Below the pieces are notes generated by a model. The model ran no database searches, had not been told where the DNA came from, and worked only from the letters and a program-made list of their open reading frames with translations. A DNA stretch of 64,000 nt from Hermodice carunculata (taxonomy: Eukaryota > Annelida > Polychaeta > Eunicida > Amphinomidae). The DNA lies in the NCBI GenBank assembly GCA_964020975.1, contig OZ026623.1, positions 86,033,341-86,097,340 of the forward strand, given 5' to 3'. The position numbers were made by a program, and so were the translations under genes. Position 1 is the stretch's first letter. Each line of letters starts with the position of its first letter. Below, piece after piece: positions 12,401-23,651 of the stretch.

Positions 12401-15400
12401 CCCAGCTCAACAAATTGACCACATAACTATTTGTTGCTGACTGCTTGGAGCAGTAGCAGTATGTGGTCAGTGCAACTGAGCTGTAGTGAACTCTGGTGTC
12501 CTCACCGGCTCAACGTTTTCATGACTCCCACTGCTGGACTTCTCGCCCTATCAGTTTCATCTCTTACCATAAGTGCTATGTTAGATTCCGTGAACGCCTT
12601 CAGAAAGCAGTGCTACACTGGATTGCAAAACAGAGCTGATAATGATGAGGCAAGTACATTTTTTGGGACCGTGGCACCCCATTGTCAGGGGAACAAGTGG
12701 GTTTGAGTGTAACAGCCTCTATGAGATCAACACAAAGGCATTTAAAGCCCTTGTCGGGAGTCAGAGCGAGATTGCAATTGTATTGGCCGGCTTGCTAGCC
12801 ACTGGACGTATTTGCCTGTCGCCACACTAAAGGAGATGCCGTCCCACGACTGGCCTTCGTGTACTTTTTCAGACGTGTTTATTCTTGTTTGCCAATGCAG
12901 GCAAGATACCCTGTTGTCCAGCTGTGCTGGTCTGGGACCAAGGGGGAGGAACTAGGGTATATAGGGGTGTGCCCCATACCCAGACCTGGGTGGAGATGCA
13001 GAAGCCTGGTCTAAGACGCAGAGTCTTCTGCATCCCAGCATGTCCGGGTCTTGGGGCTCTATCATCTTTGTGCCCTAAACATATTCTCTCCGTTGTTTCC
13101 CCGACTTTGCCCAGTTTCACCATGGACAGTGTATCCTGGATGGGGTGCCCCCTTTCTCGACTCTGGCTCAGTGGCATCTAAGGATGAAGGGGAAAAAAAG
13201 CACACTAGTGCCACTTGCAGGAACATCATTTCCTTCATGTGTGGCGGCAGGCAGCTATGGCTTGACCGTATGCAGCTAGCCTCTGCATGAGCGAGACTCG
13301 TGTGTGGGAACAAAGAGGCTACAAAATGCCTGACAGCCTCTTTGTGAAGAACATTTTGGCCAGCTTCCATCTGCTCTCAAATGTTCTGAAAAGAAGTGGT
13401 CACACCGAGCACTTCCTCAGAGTACATTCTTGTATTCTGCCGCAGTCTGATCCAAGCTGCTGTACCAGACACTTGCTGGAGGAGAGTGGAGGAGAAGGAA
13501 GAAGTCCGAGGGAAAAACTGAAGGAAAATGCTCTTCCAGTGTATTTTCTGTCTTGCATCTTTCTTCTTTCCCATTTTTTCTTCACAGCAATTGTCTGGTA
13601 CCCATGTGTCTGAGGATGTTTATTTTCCTATGTATTTTCAAGATTTTGCAATATTTTGTATGTGTATATTTCATAAGGGATGTTGCTGTTTTCATTGGCT
13701 GGTACCAACCTGTAAGTGCAGAAAGATCACTGTGAGTGGGTGGGATTTGGATCCCAGGGTTGCTTTTATACTGAAGGAGAGAGAGAGAAAACACCTACGG
13801 AGCAGCACTGGACTTCAAAAGGTCACAGAATGAACCAGGACAGTTTCCACTGTCCCAGTGCAACTTTTCTCAGCTTCCTTGTGTTGGCTCCGGTTTCAGC
13901 TCAGGCAACTCTGTCCAGCAGATGGATAGTTATACTTGAGTTGGAAATCTGGGCTTCACCAGGAATCCAGGATGAGCAAGGCTGGGCCAGTGATCCTGTA
14001 GTTTTATTGTGTGCCCCTGTTCCATTACCAGATTACTGGTGTCCAGTCCTAGGTGTCTTTGGTAGGAAGCAGTCCTTGGACTCCCCCACAGTAAGTGTAT
14101 TGTAGAAATTTCATGTTGGGACCACCTTTGGAAAGAATGATGCCCTTGGTGAATTATACTCAGGGTTATTGGGCAAAATGTTTTCATTCAAATCCCAAGC
14201 CTGAATACAAAATATGACAAAAGTAAAACTGTAGGAAAATGTGCCATCAGCAGGCACATGGGCTTCCCACAGTGGGGACATTAACGGTGATAAAATCATA
14301 CTTGTTCCATCAGGCACAAGTTGCATGAAATTCTTTATCAAGTTCTCTACCATTTCTTTGTGGGAAAAGGAGTGAGTTCACGGCTTCCCTTGTACGCTGG
14401 GCACATTATGCTGAATGCATGCCAAGGAAAATTATTGGCCTGGGGCATGCCATAAAGGCAGGTCAGAGATAAAATTCTGAGCAAAATTGTTTTCGTTTAT
14501 ATGTATAATTTAAGTGAAAACATTAAAACAGGCGACAGCATGTTTTGAGACCACAGAATAGCTGGGTCTGGAACCAGCAACCTTCGGCACCAATCATCTG
14601 AGCGAAAATGTGAAATGCACACACTGGGCCAAATCCAGTCTTGAAAAGAATGGATCAGTGGAGGCGGGTATGTTTGACATGGCCCAGTTCATTGTATACT
14701 TAGTACAAGGATGTATTCGGAGTTGTCCCAGATCGGGGACTGTGCATAGGCAAGTCCACCAGCATCAAAGGAGCACCCAAAATATATATGTTTTGTGACC
14801 AAGGAACAGCTGGATCTGGTATGCCATCCAGGAGCATTTGGGAGACCCAAGTAGTAAAGGCTTAGGTAACCTTCAGTGTGGAATGACTCTTTCATCACAT
14901 GGTATTTAAGGTACAGAGTATCTCATCTATATGGGCACACATCCTTACTTTAAGACTTTCCACACACAATTGTGTTTTTCTCCTCAACAGACTTGAGATA
15001 TTCTTTTTTATATTGCCAAAGTTGCAACCAGTGTCTGCAGTAATTCAGTCCTGTCAAATATATCTGATTGATCCATCCCATGACGATCTAATTGATGTTC
15101 ACCTTTATAAACTGATCTGTGCTGTAAAAACAGAGTTTGCATGTTTATCTCAGGATTTGTTATGTTCTTCTTTATTAAAGAAACTTGCAGACACTTACAC
15201 CTGTGTAAATTTGGTGATTTGCTGATGTTAAGACAGTACTAGTAGAACTTTGTGTTTCAATGGACACCAGTTTATTTTCACATTTGTGAGGAAAACAGGG
15301 AGAAGTAAGATGCTTAATTTTTGTGGATGTGTGAAAATGTAAGTAATCATGGAGCCTATATTATGAACAACTGTACTTGTGCACATCTGTCACCTTGGTA

Positions 15401-15689
15401 ACAACCTGTGGTAAAAATGGGTGGTTACCAGAGCAACCTTGATCACATTCACCCGTGTTTGAATAATGGCAAACTTCCATGCTGTTGAGGCAGCTGCATT
15501 AATCTGTGAATGACACTGTACCTCCATGCCAAAGTGTTTGTAGTTAACATTTTACTGCCACAAGTTGTAACAGTGTTTTTTCATACTAGTAACCGAGAAT
15601 AAATGTGACTTTGTATTAAATACAGAAATAAACCCTTGTCTTTGATGTAGGCTTATGCATATTATTTTTGGCCCTTCATGCTGCCAAAA
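9425..15689. other. Long stretch without a recognisable gene
   Basis: No frame shows a domain. The part from about 11.9 to 14.1 kb looks less AT-rich than its surroundings and has several overlapping open frames of 60-130 codons, none recognisable. It holds two foldbacks: CCAAGACCA-c-TGGTCTTGG at 11998-12016, and a larger one at 12982-13050. A short candidate exon near 12571-12651, followed by a GAG|GCAAGT site, cannot be supported. Confidence 0.4.
12982..13050. repeat. Foldback hairpin
   Basis: The arms include GATGCAGAAG / CTTCTGCATC (perfect) within outer AGACCTGG / CCGGGTCT, around a loop of about 20 bases. Confidence 0.6.
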
Positions 15690-15815
15690 GTAATAGTTAC
15701 TGGGGGTGATGTTAAGATAACAGTTATGGACTGTTAAGATAACAGTTACTGACCGTGGTGCGAAGGTAACAGTTACTGACTGGTGTAAAGATAACAGTAA
15801 CTACACGGTGGTGTA
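15690..15815. repeat. Minisatellite, AGATAACAGTTACTG-type
   Basis: Four to five imperfect units of about 25-32 bp, each with the core AAGATAACAGTTACTGAC and a GGTG spacer. Confidence 0.65.
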
Positions 15816-16472
15816 GGATTTCAGGGGTTGGCAATGTATATTTAATCAAATATTAAAATATTTTGTGAATTCTCTGAGTGTTGAACATTTATACAGGTTT
15901 TCCAACTGAGTACTGTAACTTGTGAGTGGCAAGCAGTGATAAGTTCACATGTCAGGGACTTCGCAGGAAACGAGTTTTTACAAAAACTAATGGATGGGAA
16001 GGTGAGAAGCAGAGATGTTGTATAAAAATATGAAATAAAAAACTATTTGTACAGTCTACATTGTCAGTGTTGTAGTTGTTGCTACAGAAGAATTTGTAGA
16101 ACTGAATAAAAATAAAAACAAGAAGAGCAATTAATGTCAGTCCTATGCACAGCTGACCTTGCATGGACTCACTGGAGCCAGTACAAATGATGCATCTGTG
16201 CAAATCCATGTACACAAAGGTCAAGATCCTAGCTCTGAAAGTTAATTCTTCGGTTGCCATATTGAAGCTTGATAACCTAAGGTTGCCCTGTTACCTTGGG
16301 AATTATTCAAGGCCATTTGTGCACCATCCCAAGTGCACCCCTGTACAGGACTAGCACCGGCAGTTTCCAAGTTCTGGGTGAAGCCTAGCCATGGCTTGTA
16401 GTTGGATTATTAGAGGACCGGCCAAAAGGCAAGTCCCCTGTAGTGATCACAGGTGCCATCCGTCTGGACCGT

Positions 16473-17030
16473 TTCTGCATGATAACTTAAGAAGTTTTTG
16501 AGGGCTTTCATATTGCACAGGGTTATTGTCCTCTGTAAGAGGTAGGTCAAGTTCAAAGATGGGTGACCTTGACCATATTCCCAAGGTCACAGAGCCACAT
16601 TAGTTAATTTGGTGTTTGCATGATGACTTGAGAAGCTTTTGAGTTGGGGCTTTTATATTGCACAAGATTATACTCCCCTGTAAGGGCTAGGTCAAGTTAG
16701 AAGATGGGTGACCTTGACACAGTTCCCAAGGTCACAGAGCCACAGTGAATTTGGGGTCCACATGATAACTTGAGAAGTTTTTAAGCTACATGTATCGGGA
16801 TTTCATTTTGCAAATGATCATAGTTTTCTATCAGGCCAAGGTGAAGTTTGAACATGAGTGACCTTGACCCAATTTCCGATGTCACACAGCCACTTTCGTG
16901 AAATTTACAATAATTTGTAAACTTTTTTCCTTCATGGTTTTCTATTGTACATGATTATTGTCCTTTATAGGGCCATGGTTAAGTTCGAACACGAGTGATC
17001 TTGACCCACTTCTCAAGGTCACACAGCCAC
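16473..17030. repeat. Tandem repeat of about 145 bp with inverted AAGGTCA sites
   Basis: Four units spaced about 136-150 bp apart. Each has TGACCTTGAC (16564, 16709, 16859; TGATCTTGAC at 16995) followed 8-9 bases later by (C/T)CAAGGTCAC (16581, 16726, 17012; degenerate in unit 3). The shared lead is ATGATAACTTGAGAAG, then TATTGCAC. The half-sites match the extended monomer site TCAAGGTCA of NR5A/ERR nuclear receptors. Whether they are bound is unknown. Confidence 0.65.
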
Positions 17031-17455
17031 TTATTAGCTTCTGGATGCTGGATTTTATCTTCAATGATTTATTACTGTATATAGCTGATTCTAAACCTGT
17101 ATCCAAGGTCAGTAAACCCAATGTCCAAGGCGAAATATATTTGCTGCTCTTAACTGTCCCATACTTGCATATGGAGATCCCATCAGTGGTGCATGGTTCA
17201 ATAGTAAAGTACTGTGTAATTTAATAGTACATATTCCATCAATGATAGGTATAATTGATGCAACAATGGATACAATATTGGACTTGGATAAATGATACAT
17301 GAAATACATGGAGCTGTGCATCAACTTTCTCAGTCTTTCTCCAAAGCATGTGATAATGTTAGAATATGTGTTCTAAAACTGCGAGTGTATTGTGAAAAAG
17401 TGTGTAAACCACACCTATGGGTAAGTCCTCCCAAAATCTAGGATGGATGACAAAA

Positions 17456-20400
17456 AAGCGAGAGGGCTGCGTGAACAGCTCGTGCTCAGCTGACCTAAGC
17501 TTGTGCCACAAAATCAAGGTTGCAACTGAATAGACCTGTGTTGAGCTTCAGCTGAGTGCATATAACATTTAGAGTCCCAAGGAGTGTTCTTGTGTGATAC
17601 CAAAGCAATATGGTGAGCAGTTTTAGAGAGGATTTTTTAAGATTTGCCCAAATAAATTAACGAAAATTCATAAAAAATTTTAAAATCACTGAAACGTGAC
17701 CATTTGAACAAACTTGGTAAAGACCCACCCAAGGTACATTGCCATTTTGTTTGAGGTCAATCTGGATGACGGTTTCAGAGAAGTAAAAAATGTGAATTAG
17801 TATTCGAATGCACATTGACGTGCAAAGTAATCAACAGGAAAGGTGCATTTGCCGATAAGTAGCCGAACTGAAAAAATCCTTAAAAGTCCAAAATCCACAG
17901 TAGTGCCACCTGGTAAACAGCTTTGTTTGACCCTTTGATAAGGAATACATCCACCAAGTTTTAGCTTAATCTGACTGATGGTTCTAAAGAAGAAGCCGAA
18001 AATAACAAAAACACAAAATAGAAGAAAAAAAATAAAATTTGCAGGGTAACCTGGAGAACAAATTAAAAACTAGGTGTCCCTGTGTGATAAACCAATTGGG
18101 TCGGTGGTTTCTTCGGAGATTTTTTTAAGATTTGCCCAACACCCCCCCCCCCCCCCCAAAAAAAAAAATTCCTGCAAAATCCAACAAGAGGGCTCTCTAA
18201 ACAGCCCAAGCTCAGCTGACCTAGAGATTCACTACACTGGATGTTCTGTGAGTTTGGGACAGGACAAAATAGGTAGACACTTGTCGAAAGAACATCCCTA
18301 CCAAGTTTGACACAAATCTGGCCAAAATTATTGAAGTTATAGCCATTACAATAAATTCCCATCTTAAACTTTCGTATTAAAACTGTTTTTAAAGATTTTC
18401 CAACAAAAAAACAAAAAAATAATAAAAAATCCAAAAATCACTGGAGCACAACCATTTGTACAAACTTGGCAGAGACCCACCCAAGGTACTTTGCCACTAT
18501 GTTTGAAGTCAATCTGACTGACAGTTTCGGAAAAGAAGTAAAAATATGAATTAGCATTAGAATGCCCATTGACTTGCATAAGTAATCAATAGGAAATTTT
18601 AAAGTCCATTTACCAATAAGTACCCAAATTTAAAAAAAAAAAAAAATCAGGAATCCACAGCAGTTCCACCTGGAGAATAACTTTGTTTGACCTTTTGACA
18701 AGGAACATAATCACAAAGTTTCAGCATAATCTGAGTGATGGTTCTGTAAAAGAAGTTGAAAATAGCAAAAACACACAAAAAAATCATTAAAAAATAGGGA
18801 AAAAAATGCAGCGCCATCTGGTGAGCAAATTAAACACTAGGAGTTTTCCTTTGTGATATCAAGGCAATTGGGTTAGCCGTTTCTCTGAAGATTTTTTAAG
18901 ATTTACCCAAAAAAAAGAACAAAACAGGAGGCCTGTGTGAACAGGCCGTGCTCAGCTGACCTAGAAATTGATGACACTGGTGGCACTGTGGCATTGGGAA
19001 TAAGTTCAAGGTTATTCACACATTGTGTGTCTGCCCTTAACAGAGGACCACCACCATGCACAATATGAAAGTCCTAACTCAAATAGTTCTCACGTTATCA
19101 AGTAAACAGTTAAATTCAGGAAAGTGAACCTGTGACCTTGGAAACAAGGTCAGGGTTACTCACATACAGTACTATGTGAATGTGACCCTATAGTATAACA
19201 CCAACATGTGCAAAATCAATGTCCTAGCTGATAATGTACTCAAGTTGTTACGTGAACAGTAAAATTCAAGTAAGTGGTTCTGTGACTTTGGGAATGAAGT
19301 CAAGGTCACTTATGTACTGTCTGAATCTGGCCCTCATACATGTACAACTGCATGCAGCATAAAAGTCTTAGTGGCTTCGGTGAGGAAGATTTAAGATTAC
19401 GCCAAAAATAAACAAAAAAAATTCATGAAAATCCAAAAATCACTGGACCATGACTGGTTGACCAAACTTGGTAAAGACCCCTACCAAGGTACATCCCCAC
19501 CAAGTTTGAGGTAGATGTGGCTGACGGTTTTGGAGAAGTCGAAAATGTGAATTACCACAGCAATCCCCATTTAGTTACATAGTGATCAATATGAATATAT
19601 GCATTGACCGATAAGTACCCGAATTGAAAAAATCCTTAAAAAATAGGGATCCACAGAAACACAAACTCGTGAACATATTTGTGTGACCCTTTTATAAGAA
19701 ACCCTTACACCAAGTTTCAGCATAATCTGAGAGGCGGTTTTGGACAAGAAGTCAAAAATTGCAAAAACACAAAAATTCACAAAAAATAGAAAAAAATTGC
19801 AGCGCCACCTGCTGAACAAATTAATGTCTAGGGTTTCCCAGAAGTGTGCCTATGCAATTTCTAAGCAATTGACCAGGCGGTTTCGGAGTAGATTTTTTCA
19901 GATGTTGCCCAAAAATGGAAAAAAATTTCATAAAAAATCCAAAAATCACTGGACTGTGACTATATGAACCAACTTGGTAGAGACCCACCCAAGGTACATC
20001 ACCACCAAGTTTCAAGTGAATCTGGACAGCGGTTTTAGAGAGGAAGTCGAAAATGTAAATTGTTGACGACGGACAGACAGAGGACCAAAAGATAAACTCA
20101 GCTGACTGACAAGTCAGCTGAGCTAAAAATTAATAAAGCCCCCAAAAATCACTGGAGCATGACTGTTTGAAGAAATCTGGTTGAGATTCACCCAAGGTAC
20201 ACTGCCACCAAGCTTGAAGTCAATCTGGTTGAAGGTATCAGAGAAGATGTCAAAAATGTGAGTAAGCATTAGAATTCCCATTGACTTACATAATAATCAA
20301 TAGGATCAGCAGGCGAGGTGCATTTACCCATAAGTACCCAAATTGAAAAAAATAAATAAATAAAAAATCAGGAATCCACAGCAGTGGTACCTGGTGAACA

Positions 20401-20865
20401 ACTTTGTTTGACCTTTCCACAAGAAACATATCCACCAAGTTTCAGCTTAATCTCAGTGAAGGTTCTGGAGAAGTCGAAAATAGTCAAAACACACAATTAT
20501 TTAAAAAAAAGGGAAAAAAATTGCAGCACCATCTGGTGAACAAATTAAGAACTAGGAGTCCCTGGAAGTATTCCTGTGTGATGTCAAAGCAATTGGGTTA
20601 GCGGTTTCAAAGAACTTTTTAATATTTGCCAAAAAAAAAAAAAAAAAAATCACAAAAAATACAAAAATCACTGGAATGTGACCATTTGAACAAACTTGGT
20701 AGAGACCCACTCAAGGTACATTGTCACCAACTTTGAAGTGAATTTGGCAAACAGTTTTGGAGAAGAAGTCGAAAAAAATTTAACTGAACGGACAGATGGC
20801 CAACAGACGACTCAGCCTCCTAAAAGCTCTGCCTGACTAGTCAGTGTTAAAGCTGAGCTAAAAAA
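17456..20865. mobile_element. Nested copies of an AGCTCAGCTGAC-ended repeat family
   Basis: Three left ends (GCTCAGCTGACCTA near 17485, 18209 and 18950) are followed by two clear right ends (AAGTCAGCTGAGCTA near 20111-20125 and a worn one ending near 20861). Internal modules recur many times: CACCCAAGGTACAT, GCGCCA(C/T)CTGGTGA, AATCACTGGAGC and CACCAAGTTTCAGC. The innermost copy (about 18925-20126) interrupts the A-rich stretch of its host: sequence before it ends in GATTTACCCAAAAAAA, and sequence after it resumes with CCCAAAAATCACTGGAGC, as expected for the uninterrupted module. There is no coding capacity; these are non-autonomous inverted-repeat DNA elements of undetermined superfamily. 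Confidence 0.6.
18928..18949. repeat. Subterminal hairpin of the innermost copy
   Basis: GGCCTG-tgtgaa-CAGGCC lies immediately before GTGCTCAGCTGACC. Equivalent hairpins stand at 17465-17480, 18190-18207 and, on the reverse strand, 46767-46782. Confidence 0.6.
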
Positions 20866-21399
20866 ATGGGAAGGGGGGAGGGAGGAGGTAATAAACTCAA
20901 ACCTTATGGGGTGTAAACCAAGTCAGATTTTAGCCTCTCTGGCATACACAGTCTTGAGATCATATTGATGCCATTTGCGCTTATGGAGTCCCTAATGGAC
21001 GCATGTTGAGTGCAAATGACAGTTGTCTAGCAATTGAGAATGACCACTGATTTGCTGTCTGTTATCAAACAACTGTTGCCTGTGAATCAATTACTGAATC
21101 AAAATGTTGGAAAACATGGAATGGATATAAGCAAGTTTATTGCATATAACACATACATGTTCATTTAACTTTTACCCACATTTGTGACTTGGGATTTTAA
21201 GGCTTCAATCCCAAGAATATATTGGTGCATGCGAGCTTGGAATATAAACAGCTCCATTGCAATTGACAAATACAATCAAAAGGTATCTGATCAGTGACTA
21301 CTTTGAATGTGCCAATTGTGTTTTGAATAGTGAGACCCTGGGTTTGATAGTTTCCCTTATGCAGGCCTCTTGTGCGATATTCTTGTCCAAGCCAAAACA

Positions 21400-21890
21400 G
21401 CACAATGTGAGAGTTGAAAATAGCTCTTACACACAAAAATTCATTAAAAACATAGACGAAAATCACAGTGCCACATGTTCAAAAAATTAAAGGTACATAT
21501 ATAGGGGTCACCAGAAGTGTCGCTATGCATTTTTGAAGCAATTGACTAAGCAGTTTCAGAGATTTTTAAAGATTTTTTCCAAAAAGTTGAAAAAAATCAC
21601 TGGAACGTGAATATTTAAACAAATTTGTCAAAATTGAATTGTGGATGGGCAACTGAGCTTACTAATAGTTCAGGTGACTCATAAGTCAACCGAGCTAAAT
21701 ATGAAGAAAAAAAAAATCCAAAAATAGCAGCCTTGTGACCAATTGATCAAACTTGGCAGAGACTCACCCAAAGTACACTTCTACAAAGTTTGAAGTGGAT
21801 CTGGCCAATAGTTTTGGAGAAGTTGAAGATGTGAGCTTGAACTTGTCGACAGACGACTGACCATTTATAAGCTCATCAGAGTGACAAGTT
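21400..21890. mobile_element. Two more worn right-hand pieces of the same family
   Basis: 21400-21697 carries the ACACACAAAAATTCATT, GTGCCACATG and AATCACTGGAACGTGA modules and ends AAGTCAACCGAGCTAA. 21715-21890 restarts at AAAATCCAAAAATAGCAG, contains AGAGACTCACCCAAAGTACA, and ends in a poor copy of the right terminus. 20866-21399 between the blocks shows nothing recognisable apart from a GGGA-rich run at about 20869-20890. Confidence 0.5.
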
Positions 21891-22210
21891 TAAAAATGCA
21901 TATAATTGTATATGCACTGTTAAATAAGGGTTTTTCACTTGTATTAATTTTGGGAAAACTAAACAGAATTTTTACCCCTCCCTCAATTAGATATCGTGAA
22001 GTCTTTATCAGACTTCCTTTAGCCTCTTGCTCTTGTATTTTCCCAGGAGGAGGAACCATCTCCGTGGTAACACTGTGGGAGAAACAGAACAAGCAGCACA
22101 TCAGCAAAAGGGCCAGGTTGACTGTGGTGTTCTCAGATGTTCTCAGAGATGAAAAAAGGTGGCCTGGGGTGATATATCGATACTTATAGGTTATCACATG
22201 GTTGTATCTG

Positions 22211-22284
22211 GATCAGCCCCCGAGCACCCGTATCGTCACGAGACCTTCGGTCTCATGACGATACAGATGTGAGGGGCTGATACA
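22211..22284. repeat. Long imperfect hairpin
   Basis: Arms of about 35 bases (GATCAGCCCC ... TATCGTCACGAGACC / GGTCTCATGACGATA ... GGGGCTGATAC) around a TTCG-type tip. Probably the core of a foldback MITE. Confidence 0.7.
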
Positions 22285-22447
22285 GGGGTGATACAGCTAC
22301 AAACATGTGGAAGCCTTTATATTTCCATTCAGTGTAAATAGGCCTAGGCTATGGAATGCAGATCCTCAGTCCCAGGGTAGCCAGCCTCACCCAGATGTCC
22401 TTCAATACTTTCAAATTTCGACAAAAGAGAGCAAGGCTAATAATCCT

Positions 22448-22658
22448 ATCACCCCTGGTTACTAGGCATTCAGTTCCTGTATGGCCAACAGACCCCCTAA
22501 TTATAAATTCATAAATATCAACCTTGTGGCAATCTTCAGGTTTATATTTCTGAAGTTATGATTAGGGGGTGTGTGAGAATCCTGTTCTCTGATTGGCTGT
22601 ACAGGAACTGAATCCCTAGTAACCATTTTGAGGGTGATATTTATGAATTTATAATTAG
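22448..22658. repeat. Overlapping inverted repeats (foldback element)
   Basis: Arm pair A: ATCACCCCTGGTTACTAGG... at 22448-22502 against the complement at 22561-22638. Arm pair B: a 24-base perfect inverted repeat, 22497-22520 against 22635-22658. The order A-B-A'-B' is interleaved, not nested. Confidence 0.7.
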
Positions 22659-22659
22659 G

Positions 22660-23467
22660 AACTTGTGGCTGGTCACATTTAATTGGTTATACAAGGAAAA
22701 AGCCCCCGTGTGCTGATATTTTAGCCTCACTTTGAGCCACCTTGCTCTGAAATACCAAAGCTCGTGCTCCTATACCAACCCGATAAACAAAGATAACCAG
22801 GGCTGTATTTACAGGGGAAGGTAATATAGTCGTGTATCGTGATACTTAGCTTCAAGAATCCTGAATAGAATTGTGAAGAGAATATTTAGATACATATCGT
22901 ATCGTAATTTTCTTCCTGAATAACTTCAAAAAGATAAAAAGTGCAATGTATTTTCCCTCAAAATGCAGAATTTCTTATAACTGGTGTATTTATCATTTCC
23001 TATCCAAATTACATTTCAAGACACTATCATGACAATACTGCATGAAAAGATGCCTCAAGAGCTACTCTGACAGGACTTGTGCAATAAATTGGGACGGCCG
23101 TCTGTCAGCGAAGAAGAGGATATACCAGAGAAACATGATCCCAGAGTACTTCCTGTTCGAAGTTTAACCCTTTCCTTGCCAACTACGATAAAGTCAACGT
23201 GCCAGATTCACATTCTTTGTAAAACAACCTTTTGCCACTGAAGTACCAGCATGCCTACAGTAGCAGAGACCAAACCAATGACCCGGGTCAGTAGTTTTCC
23301 TCAGTACCTATGGCCACAAAGTGTACCACTGTAACCAAGGAAAGATGACTCTTTCAGAACTTGACGGTGACAAATTGACTTGCAGCGTGACACTATTACC
23401 GGTCAACATGCAAGTCAAAATCTCTTGTTGAACAACCTGGGCAAATAACTGGGCCTGAATTGAGCTA
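22660..23467. other. Gene-free stretch
   Basis: No coding evidence. A lone TTAACCCTTTCC at 23165 resembles one end of the piggyBac-type MITEs, but no partner end was seen. Confidence 0.35.
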
Positions 23468-23651
23468 TACAGTCGTCCCTCCTTTGAAAGACCACTTCTT
23501 TGGGAGACCACATCCTTTGAGAGACCACAGCTGACAGGTCTTTCCGTAGTACTTTTCATGTTATTTATACCTCCTTTGAGGGACTACCTGCTTTATGTGA
23601 CCGCCTTTTGGGTGGCACCAGTGGCGGTCATTCAAAGGAGGGACTACTGTA
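23468..23651. mobile_element. pogo/Tigger-like MITE
   Basis: Flanked by TA. Inverted ends CAGTCGTCCCTCCTTTGAA / TTCAAAGGAGGGACTACTG, with repeated (A/G)GACCAC words inside. CAGT ends with a TA target suggest a Tc1/mariner superfamily, pogo-type relative. Related ends occur at 43200-43754 and 62729-62907. Confidence 0.7.

Noticed and set aside
12571-12651. Possible exon ending GAG|GCAAGT
   Set aside because: Weak acceptor and no recognisable protein; a second GC donor is not enough evidence.
12869-14187. Several 80-130 codon overlapping frames
   Set aside because: Open on both strands in a less AT-rich block; no domain, no consistent splice structure.
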